This document shows, one piece after another, positions 59,527 through 64,000 of a stretch of 64,000 nt of DNA. The position numbers and the translations under genes were made by a program. The stretch is from Larimichthys crocea (Eukaryota; Chordata; Actinopteri; Sciaenidae). The DNA lies in assembly GCF_000972845.2 (NCBI RefSeq), contig NC_040012.1, positions 11,406,930-11,470,929 on the forward strand, given 5' to 3'. The first letter of the stretch is position 1; every line of letters starts with the position of its first letter. The notes under the pieces are model-generated. The model made no database searches. It worked only from the letters and a program-made list of their open reading frames with translations, and was not told where the DNA came from.

Positions 59527-61555
59527 ATTAACATAGGGGCATTGAGAGTGAAGGCCACAACAGGGAAGACAGTGGAGCAAACACATAAAAATCTTTCCCA
59601 GGAAAAACAAATCTATTTACTTATAATATCTCTATATCAAAAACAACAAATTGACAGATACAGATTCCTTCCCTGAAGCTTGCACAGGCCTGAAATCTCC
59701 CCGAGGCTTCAAGAGTGGGGCTTTTGCGTGAAATTGAACAGCTTTAAATTGATTTAAAGTAAACGCCGTGAAGCTCTATCAGAAATGACATGCCATCAGT
59801 ATTCTGGATGAGAACATGTCCACATTCAGACAGCCAGACACAGAAGCTTAGTTCCAGCTCAGTCGTCGTCTACAGTGGCTGGATGACAGAGATGTCCAGG
59901 CTGGAGAGGCCAGCCCAAACATCTGTATCCTAATTGGTGAAGTTTCATGACAGCTCTATTTGTCAAAGTCAATATGGAGCGGTTATGTTACACACTGCTC
60001 GTGACATTTTTAGGTGCCCTTAACATAATGACATATCATCCTGTCCCTGCCAGGTACATCGGAGAAGGAAACATTTCATCATGCTCATTGCTTCAGTCCA
60101 GTGAGATGTGGGCATGAGCAGCAGGTCGAGGTGAACCAGAAAAACCTGGATGTGATTAAACCGGACGTGGAGACACTGAGTGATGGTGTCCGACTAGTAT
60201 TTCCTGCAATTTGGCTTTCGAGAAATGAGGCCTGCTGGAGGGCTTTTGTTATAATGTCAACCAAGTGCCAGCACTGAGATGGACTATTATGAAACAAACA
60301 CAACACCTTCACATACTCACAAACACAAAAGTAATATATAAACATAAGCTCATCATTGTTGGGTTTTTTTTCCCTTAAATGTGAGAATCAAAACTGCTGA
60401 TCAGAAGATCTGTAGGGCACCAGAGTGTGCTGAATAAGCAGTTACTGAGACTCCATCTGATATTTTTACCGCACGGTCTTTGTCGGGTTTTGACACTGAC
60501 AACTGAAAGATGTAAAAACACTAAACAGAACATTTGGTCATTAAATCTCCCTTTAAAAAAAAACAAAAAAAACCTGCGCCTTTGTAATCAGACAGAATCG
60601 GAGAAAAAAAAATTGACAGAAACTTCAAAAACAAAAAAATCCCGTGAGGCATCACGTAAAGAGAAAGTTCTTTGTATTCAACCCGAAGGGAAAACGAGGA
60701 AAAAAATGTACTTGGAACTTATATTAACTGATATCCATCTAAAGTCTTTTACTTGAGAAGCTCAAATTGTTCAGACTTAACATCCAGCCTGAAGATTGAG
60801 TTCATCCAAATGCTGACGAAACATCTTTGTGAGACAAAAGGGAGTTCTCCCTTCGGAAAGTGTCAGAATCTTGTCAATTTAATGTAGGTCCATATCTGCT
60901 ATACCAAGGAGGTTTATTTAATAACTTCCGCAGCTCTGTGGAGAGTATCCAAGCAGGCAGCCGCCGTACAAGTACAGTTAAGACCTTCAAGCAAACATCC
61001 ATGGGAATGATGGAGTCATCATCTCTGCATTTTTACTGATGAAATGTCACATTTCTGTGCGTCACAGAAGCAGAAAATTGCTGATGTCAGGCTTAGGTTG
61101 CATTAATTTCAGTAAATGAGCAATATGCCGAACATCTCATCACCTTTCCACCTGAAACAAATCATAGGCAGCGAAGAAAATGACATCTAAATTGCAATAA
61201 AGAGACATTTAATGAGCAACAGTGAAATTTGCAGAACTCGAGGCCTCTTGAATGAAAATTGTTGTATGCAGAGAATGTACGGCGTGAATTATTATTCAAA
61301 ATTACTGCCTCATTGAGATCTGAAGTGTCATAACCTCCTACACCTCCAATCCATGTTAACTTTTCAGCAATTGATTTTTTTCCCCCTGCCACCGAGGTTG
61401 TTTGAATATGATGCACAAAATTGCGTGCACACACACAAGACACAAACACACACTGTAATCCAAAGTGAAATAAGCTGCCTAATGAGCTGAGAATGTTGGT
61501 TTGGGCTACTGGAAAACAATCCTTAGCAGCAGAAATGACACAAGAACGTGATCTC

Positions 61556-61600
61556 CTCCAGGTTCTCCTCCTCCTCCTCCTCCTCATCCTCATCCTCGCT
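61556..61600. repeat. (CTC)n tract
   Basis: CTCCTCCTCCTCCTCCTCCTC with CATCCTCATCC continuation on the plus strand; drives spurious poly-Ser and poly-Glu frames. Confidence 0.9.
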
Positions 61601-62317
61601 CCTTGTGCGTCTCTTCATCTTTAACTCGATCCCATCCGCCCACAACCCCTCCACCCTCCCCGTGTTTGCTGAACACTGCATCAGTAGCAGCATCCCCAGG
61701 AGAAGGGAGACCTGTTCTTTAACTAGACCATTACAAATAACTGCCACTTCAAAAACCGTCAGGATGGAGCGGCCTCATCTGCTCCCACACCTTCTGGGAA
61801 GACGCAGTTCTATAATGTGATTCTCTGTTACGTAACCCTGCATGATAAATATCTGCAGACACTCTGAGATTAATGATATTCAGGGGGAAGTCCCCCCCAC
61901 ACTGCCTGATCTACAGTACTAGGAGGAGATGACTGTTCTGCTATTTTTACTCAGGCATCTCCATAGGTACTACTTTCTGAGGTCACATGGTTGCACGCCC
62001 CTCGGAGAAGCACACTGCTGCAGTGCACTATTTCTGGGCTCCTGGCAGGAAGAGACAGGTGTGAGCTCTTGTGGAGGGAGAAAACCTGCTGAAAGGTGCT
62101 ACAGCACTCCACTGCTTCAGGAGTGATGGTGCATGGTGCAAAAAATAACTACGATCCACCACCCTTCCCCTACCTCTAGTGTGACCGAGGTAGCTTAAAA
62201 ACTGTTGAGAGTCAAGGTCAGTGTTTGGGGATCAAAAAGGTAAAGGCTTGCGTGGCTGTTATTTTTGACTGATAGGCCCTTTTGTCTGTACTGAGTCTGA
62301 ACCGGCTCGCATGGCCG

Positions 62318-62336
62318 CTGCTGCTGCTGCTGCTGC
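62318..62336. repeat. (CTG)n trinucleotide repeat
   Basis: Six uninterrupted CTG units. A plus-strand frame here would give a short poly-Leu run, with no sign of a gene. Confidence 0.9.
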
Positions 62337-64000
62337 ATGCCAATGAGATCAGCACAGCAGTGTCAGTTTTGCGCCTCATCACAGTGACAGCTGCAGGATG
62401 GCCGACATTATGTCGACATCGGTCTCTCTCTCATAACACAAGCCTTGACTATCTAGTGAAACAGGAATGGTATTCAGAGGGCCGAGAAAGAACCATATGA
62501 ACGATGATACTAAAAAGGTATCAGAGTAGGCTGTTTATGATAAAATCTCAGCTACTCGTTGTATGAATACCAATGAAATCCTGGACTCAAGAGGAGTGGA
62601 GCAGAAAAATATTTGACACACAGTATAGAGCTTATGTTATGTTTCAGGGGAGAGGGTACACAATCTTTTTGACTAATGTTCCTTGTTGATTAACCTGTAG
62701 ATTTTTTTGATTAACCAATTTTTTGTTTGGTCCATCAATTTACAGATTTTTGTTGTCCCAAAACCCAAGATGACATCCTCTGATTTTAGTCACCAACTAT
62801 TTTGTTAACAGTTCAACGCAAGAATACTTTCTTAACTTTTAGAGGCTTGGGTGGGTACAATTATCACAAGAAAATAAGCAAACATTAGAAGAAAATCTAA
62901 AATAACAATTTTATTCAGCCACAATCTTTTTTCGTCTGTTGTCCTTTCTTTTCCCCCCTCAGATATTTATCCTGCAAGCTGTGGATGCTGAAAAAAAACC
63001 AACTGTTTGTTTGAGGGCATGAAACCGACTCTTCTTAAAGCTACCAGTTAAATCATTTTAAATACTTAAATACGCACGTCTTTATGCAAGAAAATGCATA
63101 AAGGTCAGAATATTAAATAGGTGAAAACTAGATGAATCCTTGTGCGAGGCATGGTTCAAATAAAAAGCATACAGTCTCGGGTTTCAGGACAGTTTGGGAA
63201 ATGATGTAACAGGAAACAAACATAATGAAAACTGAATGAGTTTTACCGAAATGAGGCAAATCAGGTTTTCCCAAGACTGCAACAAACAAGTCCACGTCCT
63301 TTGATGTTATTCCTTTTGTGCCAGTATGCAGTCAGAAGCAGGGTAGACTACCCAATGCACTGGGTGCCAATGAGCAGGATCAAACAGATGATTTAAGTCC
63401 CAGAAATCTAATAAAACCACTCAAGTTTAAATTTAAAACAAGTGGAAACAGGGTCGTTCCTAAAGGAAGGAAGAAGGAGACACACACTCTTCAGTAGATG
63501 ATGCTTATTTCATATTTCATCATCAGCCGAGCGCCACTCGAACATCTACATGCATGTATCCCGGTGACATCACTGCTTTAATCTTGCACCGATGTCGCCC
63601 TAATGTGTGCTGGGAGACAAAGTCTGACGAAGTTACCCTCAAAGTGAGTGATTATTTCAAGGCTCATCACCTTCACCGGTTACACTACAGCGGAGAGGTG
63701 ATCAGATAAAATCAAAATTGATTTCAATCTAATGCAGAAATTAAAGGAGTGATGAGCGTGTGGGCTTCTTAAGCTGCCGGATATGAATTCACTCTTTACT
63801 GAAGATGCTGGAGACAGCAAGTCTGTCAGTAATGGAAATGTTATTTTACAGTCCACCGCAGTTGCAAAAAGTTATTTGATTCAAGACTTTCAGAAAAGGT
63901 ATAAAAATACACCGTCTTGATTTACCACTAATCAAAACCCGGCACGATAAAGTGTGCGAGACAAGCGACGAGACTGTGATTGTGTGTAGTGTCAATCTTG

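Larger units (their letters stand above)
52859..64000. other. 5' flank or first intron of agap3; no exon recognised
   Basis: About 11 kb without a supported gene. I looked on the minus strand for the usual AGAP1/AGAP3 first exon (family sequence around AAIRAEIQRFESVHPNIY) and did not see it; it may lie further right or be absent. Contents: CTCF-like motifs (54,117-54,135; 55,241-55,256), GA-rich stretch (57,225-57,300), SINE (59,229-59,526), (CTC)n (61,556-61,600) and (CTG)n (62,318-62,336). Remaining open frames are short and unconvincing. Confidence 0.6.

Noticed and set aside
59370..59676. Frames on both strands around 59.5 kb
   Set aside because: They read through the SINE and its flank; no coding support.
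61162..61820. Frames with poly-Arg, poly-Glu or poly-Ser on both strands
   Set aside because: Produced by the (CTC)n tract at 61,556-61,600; different frames simply give different homopolymers.

Overview
The window is vertebrate nuclear DNA, most likely from a ray-finned (teleost) fish. Coding sequence occurs as short exons with GT-AG boundaries, introns run to several kilobases, microsatellites are abundant, and several interspersed repeats are of kinds common in teleosts (a tRNA-derived SINE at about 59.2-59.5 kb; dispersed-repeat copies at 13.9-14.4 kb and 35.6-36.2 kb). I see no bacterial-type gene organisation, CRISPR array or phage.

One gene explains all the supported coding sequence: a minus-strand agap3-type gene (centaurin-gamma family: Arf GTPase-activating protein with a Ras-like GTPase-like domain, split PH domain, ArfGAP and ankyrin repeats). 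It reads right to left. Two alternative first exons lie at 52,738-52,858 (40 codons) and 48,957-50,541 (528 codons). Both end in phase 1 and fit the first common exon at 43,161-43,219. The GTPase-like domain follows in five exons (43.2 to 33.3 kb), its C-terminal end continues into 30.03-30.16 kb, and a Ser/Pro-rich linker follows (30.0-29.5 kb). The transcript can then end in an alternative last exon (27,859-27,993, 44 codons plus stop), giving a short form without PH/ArfGAP/ankyrin that resembles the CRAG splice form described for mammalian AGAP3. Otherwise it continues into the linker and first PH half (24.4, 19.9, 18.0 kb) and the serine-rich insert (11.6 and 5.4 kb). The second PH half, ArfGAP and ankyrin exons must lie beyond the left edge. 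Every junction was checked by hand for splice dinucleotides and reading-frame phase; all fit.

Regions without exons are intronic or 5'-flanking. They hold microsatellites, repeat copies, CTCF-like motifs, a perfect 17-bp hairpin, a 41-bp tandem duplication, and several repeat-free TAAT-rich blocks that look like conserved non-coding elements. In mammals AGAP3 neighbours GBX1 and AGAP1 neighbours GBX2, so enhancers for a gbx gene inside these introns are plausible but untested.

The most interesting points are the three alternative-end exons (two first, one last), which by phase could give long or short N-termini combined with a GTPase-only or full-length C-terminus, and the mirrored (CCT)n/(GGA)n tracts flanking the alternative last exon. 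The sequence was read by eye; no alignment or search was run.
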